Shown here in pieces: positions 11,265-34,837 of a stretch of DNA of 64,000 bases. The stretch's first letter is position 1. Each line of letters begins with the position of its first letter. The stretch covers positions 62,001 to 126,000 of the forward strand of contig JAXCGZ010022675.1 of the NCBI GenBank assembly GCA_037179515.1, read 5' to 3'. This DNA is from Halocaridina rubra. Taxonomy: Eukaryota; Arthropoda; Malacostraca; Decapoda; Atyidae. The notes below the pieces were generated by a model. It was not told where the DNA came from. It ran no database searches and saw nothing but the letters and a program-made list of their open reading frames with translations. The position numbers were made by a program, and so were the translations under genes.

Positions 11265-11410
11265 ATTAGTCCCCATTATAATAATGGCAGACACAGACAC
11301 AGTGAAGCTGGTGAAGGCTACTTGCCCATCCTAACGCTTCACAATGAGCTCAAACCCATGTTAGTCACTTCCCAACTCATGCATTCTACCACTGAGCTTC
11401 CATGGCTGTC
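11265..11410 (-). mobile_element. tRNA-derived SINE
   Basis: On the minus strand an A-box-like AGCTCAGTGGTAGAATGC and a B-box-like GGGTTTGAGCTC are followed by the common SINE body ending in CCATTATAATGGGGACTAA. Confidence 0.75.
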
Positions 11411-11562
11411 TTCTCATGGTTAGTCATTACTGGTACTTGAAGAAATTAATGTTTGTATAGGTCATTACCTATGAGCACAGTATACTCAAAAACAATGACA
11501 ATACCAAAAACAGGAATATTACTGGACTACAGTATGTTAGAACTTATCTATAATAAAAAATT

Positions 11563-11706
11563 GGATCAGTAAGATAAGTGATCCCCAGAACCCCATTTGA
11601 AGTTGAATAGCGCTACAAATTGATAGGTTAAGTGAAATTAGGTGACTTACCCTGTAATTACAAATAACCATACAGCACCCTGGGGTTACTGTTTTCTACG
11701 AGATCC
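11563..11706. mobile_element. Small MITE, GGATC termini
   Basis: Starts GGATCAGTAAGATAAGTGAT and ends TTTTCTACGAGATCC. A second copy with better inverted ends lies at 19,761-19,891. Both carry CCCCAGA(A/G)CCC next to the left end. Confidence 0.55.
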
Positions 11707-11932
11707 AAAAAAATCACATTTTCAGATTTATCAAGCAACCTTTTGTCTTTACTTCCTTTTAAAGTGCATTTCAAAAGGTTTATTTCTTTAGATTTGCCAC
11801 TTCGTGTTTGGATACCGTAAACACATCATTTGGCTTGAGAAAAGGAGAATTCAATTTGTTTACTTAAGATTTCTCAGTCAGTGTCTGTCATTGGGATAGC
11901 ATTTGTGCATCAGGTGCTCTCTTTCTTTGAGA

Positions 11933-12128
11933 CTCATTTTCCCTGGTTAATATCCCCCTGTCTTTTGAATTGGGAATGTTGTTCACTGATTACAAGCAGA
12001 CTTTCCCAGGTTAATCTCCCCATGTCTTTAGAATTAGGTATCTTGTTGATTCGTTGCAAGTAGATTTCCCGGGTCAAGCTCTCCCTGTCTTTGGAGTTTT
12101 GGTATATTGTTCATTGATTACAAGTGAA
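11933..12128. repeat. Three tandem copies of a 64-bp unit
   Basis: TTTTCCCTGGTTAATAT (11,937), TTTCCCAGGTTAATCT (12,001) and TTTCCCGGGTCAAGCT (12,065) each start a diverged unit that ends in GATTACAAG-like sequence. Confidence 0.8.
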
Positions 12129-12288
12129 AGTTCTGCACTTTGTAATATTGAAGAAGTAGAATTGCAGGCTGTGACAGTTAAATTTTGAGATTTACAGTCT
12201 TGTGAAAATAGTAATGTGTTGAAATGTGATAACATCATAAATTGAGGGAAGGGGAAGTAAGTTGAAAAAAATTTTCATTGGTATAACC

Positions 12289-13274
12289 TAGTGTTTCTCA
12301 ACCTTTTTTAAATCAGGGTGCACTTGTAGAGTAATTAAAACTCTTAGGTGCATTTAATATGTAAATAAGATGAAATTATCCATAAAATTGCAAGTAGTCT
12401 CCGTGGCAAAACGGTAGCGTCCTCGACGGCAGGTCGAGGGTTTGCGCCCCGTCACGTAAGGGCATACACTCAGGGTAACGATTACATATGCCAAAACAAG
12501 TCCTTCGCAAGAAGGCAACCATCCTAGCCCTTAGTAGAAAAGGGAGTTCGTGACGTAAAACCGAACCCATCCATCCATAAAATTGCAAAGTCGTAAAATT
12601 ATAAAAAAAAGTCTAGAAATAAGCATGTACTTTTAAGACATTACAATATATTTTATCAATTCTGCTCGTGTGAGACCTGACTTGATTTGCGTTGGCAATT
12701 TTTTTTAATATTAGGCCTTGTATGTGATAAGCATACTCAAATTTCTTCATCATGACATCTAATATTTGATCTATTTTTACAATCAGTGTTGGTAAGTGCA
12801 GAAAATTTAATTTAAAGAGGTATGATGAGAAGAACTGCAATAAAATATTCAGTGCTTTACGAGCTATGAAGGATTTTCTTTACACTTAGGCCAAAGTATT
12901 GTCGCCGATTCTTACTCAAATGTCACTATAGCTGCTTCTCACATGCTTTAGGATGGGTTGTTCTAAGATTTTATATCAACCATTCACGAGACAGAGAGAG
13001 TTATAATGACTGATTTAAATCCCTTGACGAAGGGAAAAGGGAAAGAATAATCCATTCCTATTTAAAGATTAAAGAAATTCGTATTCAGTTTAAAATATCA
13101 AATGACAATGACTTGACTCAGACATGGGAGCCATGTGCCTATCTGTAGTTTTTAAAAATACAGGTTTTTTTTATAAAAATAAAATAAGAAATTACTATTT
13201 CATTAACTTGAGGCGCACCTAGCTACCTTTCAGGGTGGACCAGTGCGCCTGGGCGCCCCGGTTGAGAATTGCTG
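12289..13274. mobile_element. Non-autonomous hAT transposon with 8-bp target duplication
   Basis: The left end TAGTGTTTCTCAACC and right end GGTTGAGAATTGCTG are imperfect inverted repeats of the classic hAT CAG-G-TTCTCAACC type. They are flanked on both sides by the same 8 bp, GTATAACC (12,281-12,288 and 13,275-13,282), the diagnostic hAT target-site duplication. No transposase frame is present. A SINE is inserted at about 12,394-12,575. Confidence 0.88.
12394..12575 (+). mobile_element. tRNA-related SINE, second family
   Basis: Begins GTCTCCGTGGCAAAACGGTAGC (tRNA-like 5' end and A box) followed by GGTCGAGGGTTTGCGCCCC in B-box position, then a body ending near GTAAAACCGAACCC. An inverted copy with the same body is at 57,800-57,993. 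It is nested inside the hAT element. Confidence 0.75.
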
Positions 13275-14320
13275 GTATAACCATTGATAAGAAGTTGGTA
13301 GTTTTAGATGCTTTTGAATGGATATTCAAGGCATTGAAAATGAAATGTATTGTACTGAGTGAGGGACAGAGAATGGTTAGCTTCAATGCATGAACAGTGG
13401 ATATATAAATATTTTGGCCAAGATGATATTTTATTTGTAGTAGGATTGTTTAATAGCCAATCATTGGCCAAAGTAATGGGATGAGTGAAACATTGTTAAT
13501 CAGAAACTTAGATATATATATATATATATGGAATAAGATTAACTAGAATGATCATTTTGTAATGTGACTTGATGTCAGTGTGATACACTAAGTTCCTGTG
13601 AAGTGGTCTGGTGAAACCAGGATAACTCTTAAGCTTTTCGCTCTGATGCTTAAGTAGCAATTGGATCTGTACATTGTTTTACATGCAATATTGTAAGGAA
13701 AGGGATTTTTGCGAGGGGAAATCTAATTGTATCAGATCCTACACAGTAATATCTTGCATTTCGTTGTTATTTGTTCCAAAACTTATGACTAAAGTCGAAA
13801 GTACCTTTATGGACATTTTCAGTTTCTTTTTAATAATTACAGTATGTATACACATTTTATTCTGATGTTAATGTAAAGAAAAATAAGTAAGAAGTGATGT
13901 AAAATAGAAAAGGACACAACTCGAAGTGACTTAAGCCAATTTATTTGTTTGTATGGAATACTGTAATGCAAAAGTTTTTATTTTGAGAGAGAGAGAATGG
14001 TGGCCTCTGTAAACCCACATGGAACTTGTTGTCACTCAGGAACACACATACTCACATGTGTATATTTATTCTTATTTGTTACTGTATATCATATAGGAAG
14101 TAGAAGACCACAACCATAAAATAATAGTTGTAGGATATTTTTATGTAAATAGTTTTGTTGACTTATTGTATGTTATGCTGCAGGAAGGAAATGATTCCAG
14201 TGAGAGGAATTGTTGCTCTTCCTTCAACCTTGCCCTAACATATTTAATTGTTTCCTACACTAAATCCACTAGCATTGATGGGACATGTTCTTTTTCTCCA
14301 AACCCAGGAACAGATATATA
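13275..14320. other. Putative tra2 intron sequence
   Basis: Contains a short (TA) run at 13,512-13,529 and a GA run at 13,985-13,996; otherwise nothing recognised. Confidence 0.4.
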
Positions 14321-14321
14321 T

Positions 14322-14711
14322 TTCTCTCTACCATTGCAGGGAGCTAAAGGAGTCAGTCATAGATATAGCTCTCTCCCATTGCAGAGAAGAAAATAAGTCA
14401 GTCATATATTTCTCTATCATTCTAGAGAAAATTAATCAATCATATATATTTCCCTCCCTTTGCATAGAAGAAAATGAGTCAGTCATATCATATTACTCTT
14501 CCAATCCAGAAAACAAAATAAGTCAGTCATAGATATTTCTCTCTCCTATTGCAGAGAAGAAAATGAATCAAGTCATATATAATTCTCTCTACCTTTACAG
14601 AGAACAAAATGAGTCCGTCATAAATATTTCTCTCTCCCACTGGAGAGAAGAAAATGAGTTAATTCATATCATGTATACCTCTCTACCATTGCAGAGAACA
14701 AAATGAACCAG

Positions 14712-14807
<96 letters not shown>

Positions 14808-15147
14808 TGTATATATATTCTCTTCACAAAAAAGGAAATGAGTTGGTTATATAAATATATTTCTGTCTACCATTGCAGAAAACTATATGAGTTAGTCATA
14901 AATATTTCTCCCAATGCAGAAAAGAAAATGAGTCAGTCATATCATATATTTCTTTCTACCATTGCAGAGAACAAAATGAGTCGTCAGTAGTATTTCTCAT
15001 TCCCATTGCAGAGAAGAAAATGAGTGTCATATCATATAATTTTCTTTACCATTGCAGAAAAGAAAATGAGTCTCATATATATTTCTCTCCGCCAATGCAG
15101 AGAAGAAAATGAGTTGGGTCATGTCATATTTCTCTCTACCATTGCAG
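14322..15147 (+). repeat. tra2: Tandem array of degenerate 3' splice-site plus start-codon units upstream of the first tra2 coding exon
   Basis: About 16 units of roughly 45-60 bp precede the real exon. Each has a pyrimidine tract such as TTTCTCTCTACCATTGCAG followed by AGAAGAAAATGAGTCAGTC or AGAACAAAATGAGTC, then an AT-rich spacer. The true exon is the last unit: CTACCATTGCAG, then AAAACAAAATGAGTCAGTCA. Around ten units keep an intact TTGCAG or ATGCAG acceptor, and most keep an ATG in the same context. Two unit types (CCCATTGCAG-AGAAG and CTACCATTGCAG-AGAAC) tend to alternate, suggesting growth by dimers. One unit has been expanded by a (TA)n tract at 14,714-14,806. Repeats and acceptor consensus are seen directly; function is inference. 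Confidence 0.9.
14714..14806. repeat. (TA)n microsatellite
   Basis: Sits inside the acceptor array, splitting one unit. Confidence 0.95.
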
Positions 15148-15155
15148 AAAACAAA

Positions 15156-24189
<9,034 letters not shown>

Positions 24190-24402
24190 GGTGTTGGTGT
24201 CAATTGTTCTCAGTTGTAATTGAAAGCATAACATTTGTTACCGTAATATTGTCCTCTCTATATGGTCATAATCTTATCTTAAAAAGACATGCATTGAAAG
24301 TGATCCAAATTGCAAAGGTTGTAGAAATCATAAAATTGAATTACTTACTGGTTTTAATAGTTATTGAGTCACTGCAGTATTAGTTTTACAGATTTATCAA
24401 CC

Positions 24403-24408
24403 AATAAA
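24403..24408 (+). promoter_or_regulatory. tra2: Candidate poly(A) signal of tra2
   Basis: AATAAA about 215 bp after the stop codon. Confidence 0.45.
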
Positions 24409-24409
24409 T

Positions 24410-25590
24410 AGACACCATTGAACTTAATTACTCACTGGTTTTAATAGCTTCATTTTCTCGGTAGTATTATTTTTATAGATATATAAACGAAATACTTATT
24501 GCTTGTTCACAATTTGTTTTTTGTTTGGTATTATTTTGACAGATAAGTGCTCTTGTTTCCATTCAAAAGTGTGCTGGTGAAAGTTGCACAGGAAATTATT
24601 TTATTTATTCATAAGAAAACCACTAACCAAGTGTTTACGGCTTTGTTCTGAATACTACTTCGGTTTTCATCCGTAAACTCTCATGAGAAACTTGCAAAGA
24701 GAGTTACTTAAATTGGTTTTTAAACAAATATATTATCTGCTTTCTGTTTTTAATATTTTTGTTCAGTTTTGTTTTATTAAGAAACTTCTTTGTTTTCAGT
24801 TCATACTTGTATGAATAATGCAGAGAATTTATTTAGTTAATTTTTCACACTATGATACTAAACTAGTTACTTGTATTGAATGGTGATGGTTCAGTGTAGC
24901 TTTTGCAATAGTATGTTTTTTTTCTGTTCATAGACTCCTCAGAAAACTGCCATTAAAAGTTTTCATATTTTTTTTGAAAAGCCGACAATTGTGACTGATT
25001 AACAACTGTTATGTTTTCCGTTCAACTTTAGTAAACCTTAGTTTTAAGGTTTATAGTTTTTAAGGAAAAATTTAGAAGGTTCTGTACCTGTTTTCAAGCA
25101 AATCACTGAATTAACATTATTTTCATTATATTTCATTATCATTATTGTTTGTAGTGCTTAGGAAATATTTGGCAGACTCGTTATTTTCATTGTTTCGTTT
25201 TCAATAGTGTTTATGGTACTTAGTAAATATTTGGCAGATTTTTTCATTTACTAGTTATAACAACTAAATTTATTTACAAGTGTCATTGTTTATTGTATCA
25301 AGAAAAGACTTACAATATGAATCTGATATTCAGATTGATTGCAGTTCATTTTTGAATAATAGTAAATGTAGACCGTGAGGCATTTTATTTCATTCAAAGA
25401 GAGATAAAAGTAGTTATATAGTTGCAGACATGCCCTGTAGATAGGCTCAGTTTGATCTAATATTGCTCAAGAGAACTTTAAGAAATGTTTCACACAATGT
25501 TATAACGTTTGCATAAATATTATAAACTGTCTAAAGATCCAAGATGGTTACAAAAGAGAATGAGTGGCAGATACTGTCATCTTTCCAACA
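24410..25590. other. tra2 3' flank or long 3' UTR
   Basis: AT-rich, free of microsatellites and recognisable transposons, in contrast to most of the window. Could be 3' UTR or intron before the alternative exon at 25,815. Confidence 0.4.
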
Positions 25591-25595
25591 GTTTT

Positions 25596-25775
25596 AAGTC
25601 ATTACAATACTGATTTAGTATTTAGTTTGTACAGAGAGAACGTCTGTGGCTTGGTGTACAAGAGGTAGGAGCCAGTCTTTCTCTTGACAGATATAATTAA
25701 GTCATTACAATACTGATTTAGTAATAAATTTAGCTTGTGCAGAGAGAAAACGTCTGTGGTTTGGTGTACAAATAA
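25596..25775. repeat. Two tandem copies of a 103-bp unit
   Basis: AAGTCATTACAATACTGATTTAGTA occurs at 25,596 and 25,699 and is followed in both by GAGAGAA...CGTCTGTGG-TTGGTGTACAA. Confidence 0.9.
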
Positions 25776-25814
25776 AATGGACCTTAACATTTATTTTTTT
25801 TTATCATCCCAAAG

Positions 25815-26342
25815 GCTTGAAGATGATTGGAAGTTTTGGTGAATATTGGAAGCTAAGGAATTCTTTAATAGAGGAGAGAAGAAGAATCTTTAGGGAAGCT
25901 TTGACGAGAAGATCAAATCAGTTGGCTGTGGAAGATTGAAAGAAAGAAAAAAAGAAAAAAGCTGGGATTCCAATAATCTTCACTTTTAAATTATCACTCA
26001 ATGAAGAAACTGAATTTTTTGATCTCAAGCGAGTCTAGAAAAAACGTAACGAGCGAAGCAATCATACGAAGATATGTCATTTTTCTGAAGCTCTAAGCGG
26101 GGAGGTTGACGAAGCTTGTGAAGAATCTAATTGGTTTGGAAGAAGCAAAATGGGTAGTGGGTTGCGTTCAAGACTTGCGAGGGTGTGGAGGGAAGTTGCT
26201 TGTATTTCGGGTCCCAGATGTTTTGTGTGACGCTTGCTAGGAAGATTTCTGGAATGGTACAAAAGGCTAGTATGGACTTTCCATTGGCACCTCTTCATCT
26301 CCACAATGCTTCCAGGGAGTGTTACAAGCAAAATACCTTTGA
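25815..26342 (+). CDS. Candidate alternative terminal exon of tra2 (GAA-rich)
   Basis: A long pyrimidine tract and TCATCCCAAAG acceptor precede 25,815. Joined to the phase-1 donor at 22,008 the frame stays open for about 41 codons (begins RLKMIGSFGEYWKLRNS, contains EERRRIFREA) and stops at TGA 25,937-25,939. The next 400 bp are purine-rich with many GAA and AGAAGA motifs, the Tra2 binding consensus. A possible donor TTTGAG|GTAATT lies at 26,342. The exon is a hypothesis from splice signals, phase and composition; only the part to 25,939 would be coding. Confidence 0.35.
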
Positions 26343-26679
26343 GGTAATTAATTTCTTCTCTCCCGTTAATTCGTCTGAATTTTACATGATCGCTTAAATA
26401 GTATGTTGGTAACTTGATTTTTTATGGTGCAGTCAGAATTTGACGGCTAAGTAAGATACATAAGCCCTGCAGTTACATTGTTTTAACATTATTGATGTAT
26501 TGACATGATATCTGACCCTTAACAAGTATAATTTGAAAGAAAATTCATAACGTGGTTGGTTAATATAAGAATGTAGTAAAAGTCTACAATGATGTATGAT
26601 ATATTTTATGTAAAAAGCAGGTGCTTTCATATATTTGATAAATTAATTTCCTCAGTTGTACTTTTTTTTTTTTTTTTTT

Positions 26680-26683
<4 letters not shown>
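26343..26683. other. No recognisable gene
   Basis: AT-rich with a poly(T) run before the TA array. Confidence 0.5.

Positions 26684-26762
<79 letters not shown>
26684..26762. repeat. (TA)n microsatellite
   Basis: Left border of TIR element A. Confidence 0.95.
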
Positions 26763-28958
<2,196 letters not shown>

Positions 28959-29149
28959 GTTTCAATAAATAAGATGATGAGTATCAGTTAACGAAATTAT
29001 TATTTTGTGCTTATCTACCAATAACGGTAATATCCTTAGTAGCTGTTATTCACTATTTCGGCATAATTTCTAACCGTTTTGCAATAAAATTGTTAGTACA
29101 ACTGAGGAATTTAACTAATCAGGTTAACGGAAGATCTTGCTTTTACTCC

Positions 29150-29151
<2 letters not shown>

Positions 29152-29213
<62 letters not shown>

Positions 29214-29261
29214 ATCTATCTATCTTATATATATATATATATATATATATCTATCTATCTA

Positions 29262-29327
<66 letters not shown>

Positions 29328-29340
29328 TATATATATATAC
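29152..29340. repeat. (TA)n / (ATCT)n / (CA)n compound microsatellite
   Basis: TA runs with two TATC blocks and a final ACACAC segment. Confidence 0.95.
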
Positions 29341-31163
29341 ATACCTTGTTCGTTTTTTTTTTACCGCAAAATTGCAATAACGCCCCCCAAAAAATAATAG
29401 TAAAAAAATACGAAATTTGCGAATTACAGCAGTGCAAAAAATGTAAAAAAAAAAAAAATCATTTTAGTAAAAAAAAAAATCGACCGCCTCGGAGGCACTT
29501 TTCCGCCATCCTCCTCCTCCTCGTCTACCGCTAAATGCGATCGGATATTATGAAGAAAATTTTAAAAAAGCATCAAGAACAAAGCAAACAAATTTTTTAT
29601 ATAATATCGTCAGGGAAATTGCGTGCGTGGGTGCATTAGCTGATATGGAAGTGTGTCAAAACTTTTGCCGATAGAGGTTCGTTTTCCCGCATCCTCCTCC
29701 TCTTCTACCGCTTAATGCGATCGAATATTATGAAGAAATATGAAAAGAAGCATTAAGAACAAACAGCAAACAAATTTTCGATATAATATCGTCAGGGACA
29801 TAGCGTGCGAGGGTGCATCAGCTGATACGGAAGTGTGACAAAACATTTGCTGATAAAGGTTCCTTCTCCCGCATCCTCCTCCTCTTCTACCGCTTAATGC
29901 GATCAAATATCATGAAGAAAATTGAAAAAAAGCATCGAACAAACAGCAAATAAATTTTTTATATAATATCGTCAAGGAAATAGCGTTGCAGGGGTGCATC
30001 AGCTGATACGGAAGTGTGACAAAACTTTTGCCGATAGAGGTTCGTTTTCCCGCATCCTCCTCCTCCTCTTCTACCGCTTAATGCGATCGAATGTTAGGAA
30101 GAAATATGTAAAGAAGCATTAAGAACAAACAGCAAAAAATTTTTCGATATAGTATCATCAGGGAAATAGCGTGCGAGGGTGCATCAGCTGATACGTAAGT
30201 GTGACAAAACGTTCGCCGATAGAGATTCATTCTCCTGCATCCTCCTCCTCTTCTACCTCTTAATGCGATCGAATATTATGAAGAAACTTGAAAAAAAGCA
30301 TTAAGACCAAACAGCAAACAAACTTTCTATAGAATATCGTCAGGGAAATAGCGTGTAGAGAATATATATATTTCATTTAAATTTCCCCAATATATGTATT
30401 CTTTGTAACGAATTGTATAGTTTTTTTTTCTCTCGGCTGACTTTGTGTACGTTTAGAGTTTGTGCAGCACGGTCGATATGTAAAGAAGATAGAATAATGT
30501 TTAGAACCAAGGAATATTAATAATACATACTATAAACTTGAAAATTAGATAAACCCCAAATAGAGTGAATAAATAAATATTTTATGAGTAAGATATTGTG
30601 CCTGAATAGTGATAAGCATCAGCTGATATGGAAGCGGCAAAACGTTTGCCAATAGGTGTTCGTTCTCCTGTATCCTCCTTTTCTACCGCTTAATGCGATC
30701 GGATATTATGAAGATAATGGAAAAAAGCATTAAGAACAAACAGGAAACAAAGTTTCGATGTAATATCGTCAGGGAAACACTGTGCGAGGGTGCATCAGCT
30801 GATACAGAGGCGGCAAAACGTATGCATCCTCGTTCTCACCACCACCATGCACGTCCCAGTGTATGCCTGTTGCCCACCGCATAATAGAGTGCATTGATTT
30901 GTTTACTGTACAGTAAATCTGTAAATCTTATACTGTACAATAATTGCATGTTAATGTAAATAACTATAGGTCTTTCTGCTTTTTTATGTACAGCACTTAT
31001 AAAATATGTTTTACTTATCTTATATCTTTGGTATAGTGTGTCTATGGGCGGTTGTGGAATGAGCTATGCCTTTTATCATTGTTTACCATGGAAAATGACT
31101 AGTTTTTTCACACGATTTTCCATTTACCCATCACTTCTGAGAACCTATCTGCGTTATTCTGAG

Positions 31164-31166
<3 letters not shown>
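29341..31166. mobile_element. Element E: complex satellite block between TA arrays
   Basis: Contains six units of about 180 bp, anchored by TGCGATCGAATATTATGAAG at about 29,538, 29,717, 29,898, 30,084, 30,266 and 30,697. Each has CATCCTCCTCCTCTTCTACC and GATATAATATCGTCAGGGA. A 250-bp spacer (30,355-30,610) separates units five and six. It is flanked by TA arrays on both sides. The ends are too diverged to define TIRs, so element status is inferred from its relation to element D. Confidence 0.6.

Positions 31167-31167
<1 letters not shown>

Positions 31168-31212
<45 letters not shown>
31168..31212. repeat. (TA)n microsatellite
   Basis: Centre between inverted blocks E and D. Confidence 0.95.
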
Positions 31213-31215
<3 letters not shown>

Positions 31216-33117
31216 TAATCCCTCGCTATATCGCTGTTCACCTACCGCAAATTCAGTGCAATTTTATTTTATTTTATTTATTTATTATTTTTTTTTTGTT
31301 CACCAAGACAGGCCAAAAAATAATAAAATATAACGGCCTTTATCGGGCCTGGGCGCGAAGAATACATAAAGTAAAGAGAAACAGAGATGGAGAGTGTAAT
31401 GACCTGTCAGATGTGAAGAGATTATAAAAGATGTGTAATGAATATCTAAGAATATGCAGTGTAGCTGTAGGCATAGAAAAAGAACCATAACTGAAGGAAG
31501 ACTTAACATCAGACTGTCCTGGACAGACCTATTTAAGTTCATAAAACCTTCAGCTGTAGTATCGCAACAGGTGGCACGAGGATGCAAACGTTTTGCCGCC
31601 TCCATATCAGCTGATGCACCCTCACACTTTTTCCCTGATGATTTTATATCGAAAGTTTGTTTGCTGTTTGTTCTTAATGCTTTTTTTTCAATTCTCTTCA
31701 TAATATTTGATCGCATTAAGCTGTAGAAGAGGAGGAGGATGCGGGAGAACGAACCTCTAACCAAAACGTTTTGCCGCTTCCATATCAGCTGATGCTTATC
31801 ACTATTCAGGCACAATATCTTACTCATAAAATATTTATTTACTCAACCTATTTGAGGTTTATCTAATTTTCAAGATAATGGTATTGTTAATATTCTTTGG
31901 TCCTAAAAATTAATCTATCTTCTTTACATATCGACCTTGCTGCACGAAATCTTAACTTAAAGTCAGCTGAGAGAAAAAGAAAACTATACAATTCGTTACA
32001 AAGAAAACATATATCGGGGAAATATAAATGAAATATATATATTCTTTAAACGCTATTTCCCTGATGATATATCAAAAGTTTGTTTGCTGTTTGTTCTTAA
32101 TTTTTTTTTTCAATTCTCTTCATAATATTCGATCACATTAAGCAGTAGAAGAGGAGGAGGATGCGGAAGAACAAACCTCTATCTGCAAACGTTTTGGCGC
32201 TTCCGTATCAGCTGATACACCCTCTCACGCTATTTCCCTGACGATATTATATCAAAAGTTTGTTTGCTGCTTGTTCTTAATGCTTTTTTTTCAAGTCTCT
32301 TCATAATATTCGATCGCATTTAGCTGTAGAAGAGGAGGAGGATGCGGGAAAACGAACCTCTATCTGCAAACAATATGGCGCTTCCGTATCAGCTAATACG
32401 CCCTCGCACGCTATTTCCATGACGATATTATATTGCAATTTTGTTTGCTGTTTGTTCTTAATGCTTTTTTTCAATTTTCTTCATAATATTCGATCGCTTT
32501 AAGAGGTAGAAGAGGAGGAGGATGCGGGAGAACAAACCTCAAACCAAAACGTTTTGCCGCTTCCGTATCAGCTGATGCTTATCACTATTCAGGCACAATA
32601 TCTTACTCATAAAATATTTATTTACTCACCCTATTTGGGGTTTATCAAATTTTCATGATTATAGTATTATTAATATTCCTTGGTTCTAAACATTATACTC
32701 TCTTCTTTACATATCAACCATGCTGCACGAAATCTTAACGTAAACAAAGTCAGCCGAGAGAAAAAGAAAACGTATACAATTCTTTACAAAGAAAACGTAT
32801 ATCATACTGTGCAGGGGAAACTTAAATGAAATTGATGTATTCTCTACATGCTATTTCCCTGACAATATTATATCGAAAGTTTGTTTGCTGTTCTTAATGC
32901 TTTTTTCAATCTTCATAATATCACGTTCATATAAATTTACGCTTGCACACTGTTATTAATAAAGTAAAGGGTGAGTTGTTAACAGTGCAGGGAGGGTTTA
33001 TACAGTAAATGTAAAAATTAATGTAAAATACCTGTAATAAATATGGTGCTCCTACTTCATGAATTTTCACCTTTTGCGGCTGGTCCTTGAACCGAAACCC
33101 CGTGATAATTGAGGGAG

Positions 33118-33122
<5 letters not shown>
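31213..33122. mobile_element. TIR element D: TA-flanked transposon with inverted complex satellite
   Basis: The left end CAGTAATCCCTCGCTATATC and right end AATTGAGGGAGCACTA are inverted and bordered by TA. The interior holds the 180-bp units of block E in opposite orientation (anchors at about 31,700, 32,132, 32,312 and 32,495) and two copies of the 250-bp spacer. The right subterminal part (32,935-33,015) is the reverse complement of the first satellite unit of element A, so A and D are related. Confidence 0.72.

Positions 33123-33186
<64 letters not shown>
33119..33186. repeat. (TA)n microsatellite
   Basis: Right border of element D. Confidence 0.95.
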
Positions 33187-33187
<1 letters not shown>

Positions 33188-33642
33188 CGCACTATATTAT
33201 TGTGGACTTTTATTATTTTCTTAATTAATAATTCTTTGAATAAGCAACTTTATCTTCTTGAGGAGGGAATTCTGCTACATTTTTATCATTACTACTTAGA
33301 CAATAATAATTCACCCTTAGCGATAGGGTTAAATAATTAGAACATTATACGTTGCCATATAATGGACAATTTCCTTCTGTGAAAATGAGTCAACCTGAAT
33401 GTAAAGATAGAAAAATCCATGATGTCCATCGTTGAATTTTTGCAATTAAATGTAAGCATAATATTTCTCGTTAAACCCTTGGTGGTAGGGAACATGAATA
33501 CTACACCCCTTTTGCTTGCATGTTGTAAGTGCCAATTCAAAGTGGTATGGTGAGCAGAGAGCTGGTTATCTCCCCCCCCCCTTTTTTTTTCCCAGAGTAA
33601 TTAACAAATGCAGGTGAGGATTTGTAAGCAGTTGAAGCTGTT

Positions 33643-33674
<32 letters not shown>

Positions 33675-33736
33675 CTGTTGTGGTCCCATGCTGTCTTCAG
33701 TGGTTATGTTCATTATTGTGTTTTGCACCCTTACAG
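33187..33736. other. No recognisable gene
   Basis: Unique-looking AT-rich sequence with C and T homopolymer tracts at 33,572-33,590 and 33,649-33,674. Confidence 0.5.
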
Positions 33737-34240
33737 GTCTTGAAGAGAATATAATTAAGCCATATTAGGAAATTACATGAACCGGAGGCGAGTGTTGCAT
33801 AGAAACGTTAAAGAAGAGAATTCATACAATGTTTCCTGCTTAAGAGATACTGACAAAAACTTTGGATAAGAAGACGTTGGAGAAGAGAACTAATACAGTA
33901 TTTACTGCATAGAAATTGGAGATGTTTGATGCATAGGGACTGAATAAGTTTTTTTTTTTATACAATGTTCCTGCATAGCAAATGAAGAAGAACTGGAACA
34001 CTGTTTACTATTTTGAGACACCGACAGAGACTTGAGATGATGTTTTGCTGCATAGGGACTAATGAAGAGATTTTGATTCAAGTTTTACTACAGAGAGATG
34101 TTGAAGAAAACTAATACGATGTTTGCTGCATAGATACAGTGATAGAGACTGGAGATAATATTTGCTGCTAGGAACTGAGTAAAAGATTTTGATACTATGT
34201 ATACTGACTTAAGAGTGAGGAAGAAAATTGGGAGATTTTT
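33737..34240 (+). CDS. Second candidate tra2 alternative end: purine-rich repeat exon
   Basis: A good acceptor (TTTTGCACCCTTACAG) precedes 33,737. With the phase-1 donor at 22,008 the frame reads RLEENIIKPY and stops at TAG 33,766-33,768. The rest is a degenerate tandem array, about seven units marked by TTTGCTGCATAG, rich in GAAGAG and AGAAG motifs. It could equally be part of an unrelated non-coding RNA. No transcript support. Confidence 0.25.
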
Positions 34241-34246
34241 ATTATA

Positions 34247-34330
34247 TTATGACACCAGGACAAGCAAGAAATCTGGTGTCATTAGGTCCGGGCACTGAAA
34301 AAACATTAAGACGACATAAAGGATAAGCTG
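34247..34330. repeat. Fragment of the CACCAGGAC dispersed repeat
   Basis: TGACACCAGGACAAGCAAGA resembles the repeat inside elements B and D and at 7,640-8,245. Confidence 0.5.
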
Positions 34331-34837
34331 ATGGACAAGGCAGAAATAAGAGCATATTTACACAATAGGTAAAGGACAGTTGGAAAAAGAAAAGTCAAAG
34401 TAATGAAGACTTAAAGACATGGTAGAACTAGGCCCTGAGGTGATGATAGATCTGCTTTTTGACGGAAGATAGGCAGTAAGAATTAGAAAAGACTGCAGGA
34501 GACAATTAAGGAGTGACTTTTGAGGCACTGTTTACTGGACACTTTTGAAGAGAATGGAGACAGTGGATATGTTCTTGATTTGTTTATAGGTTCAATACTT
34601 ACCACTTAACATTATCGTTCTCTTCCTTTGTAACTGTTAGGCTGTAGCATACTATTTTGTTGATTGTTCAAATCTTATTGGCTCAGAAAAGCAGTTAAAC
34701 ACAGTACATGATATCTTTCATGAATCTATTTACTGTGGAACAGAGTTAAGATTCTGCAGATTATGAGATAAAATGAAGTTTCACAAAGCAAACTGTTTAT
34801 TTTTTGTTTTAATTGTTACTATCAGTTCCTATTATTA

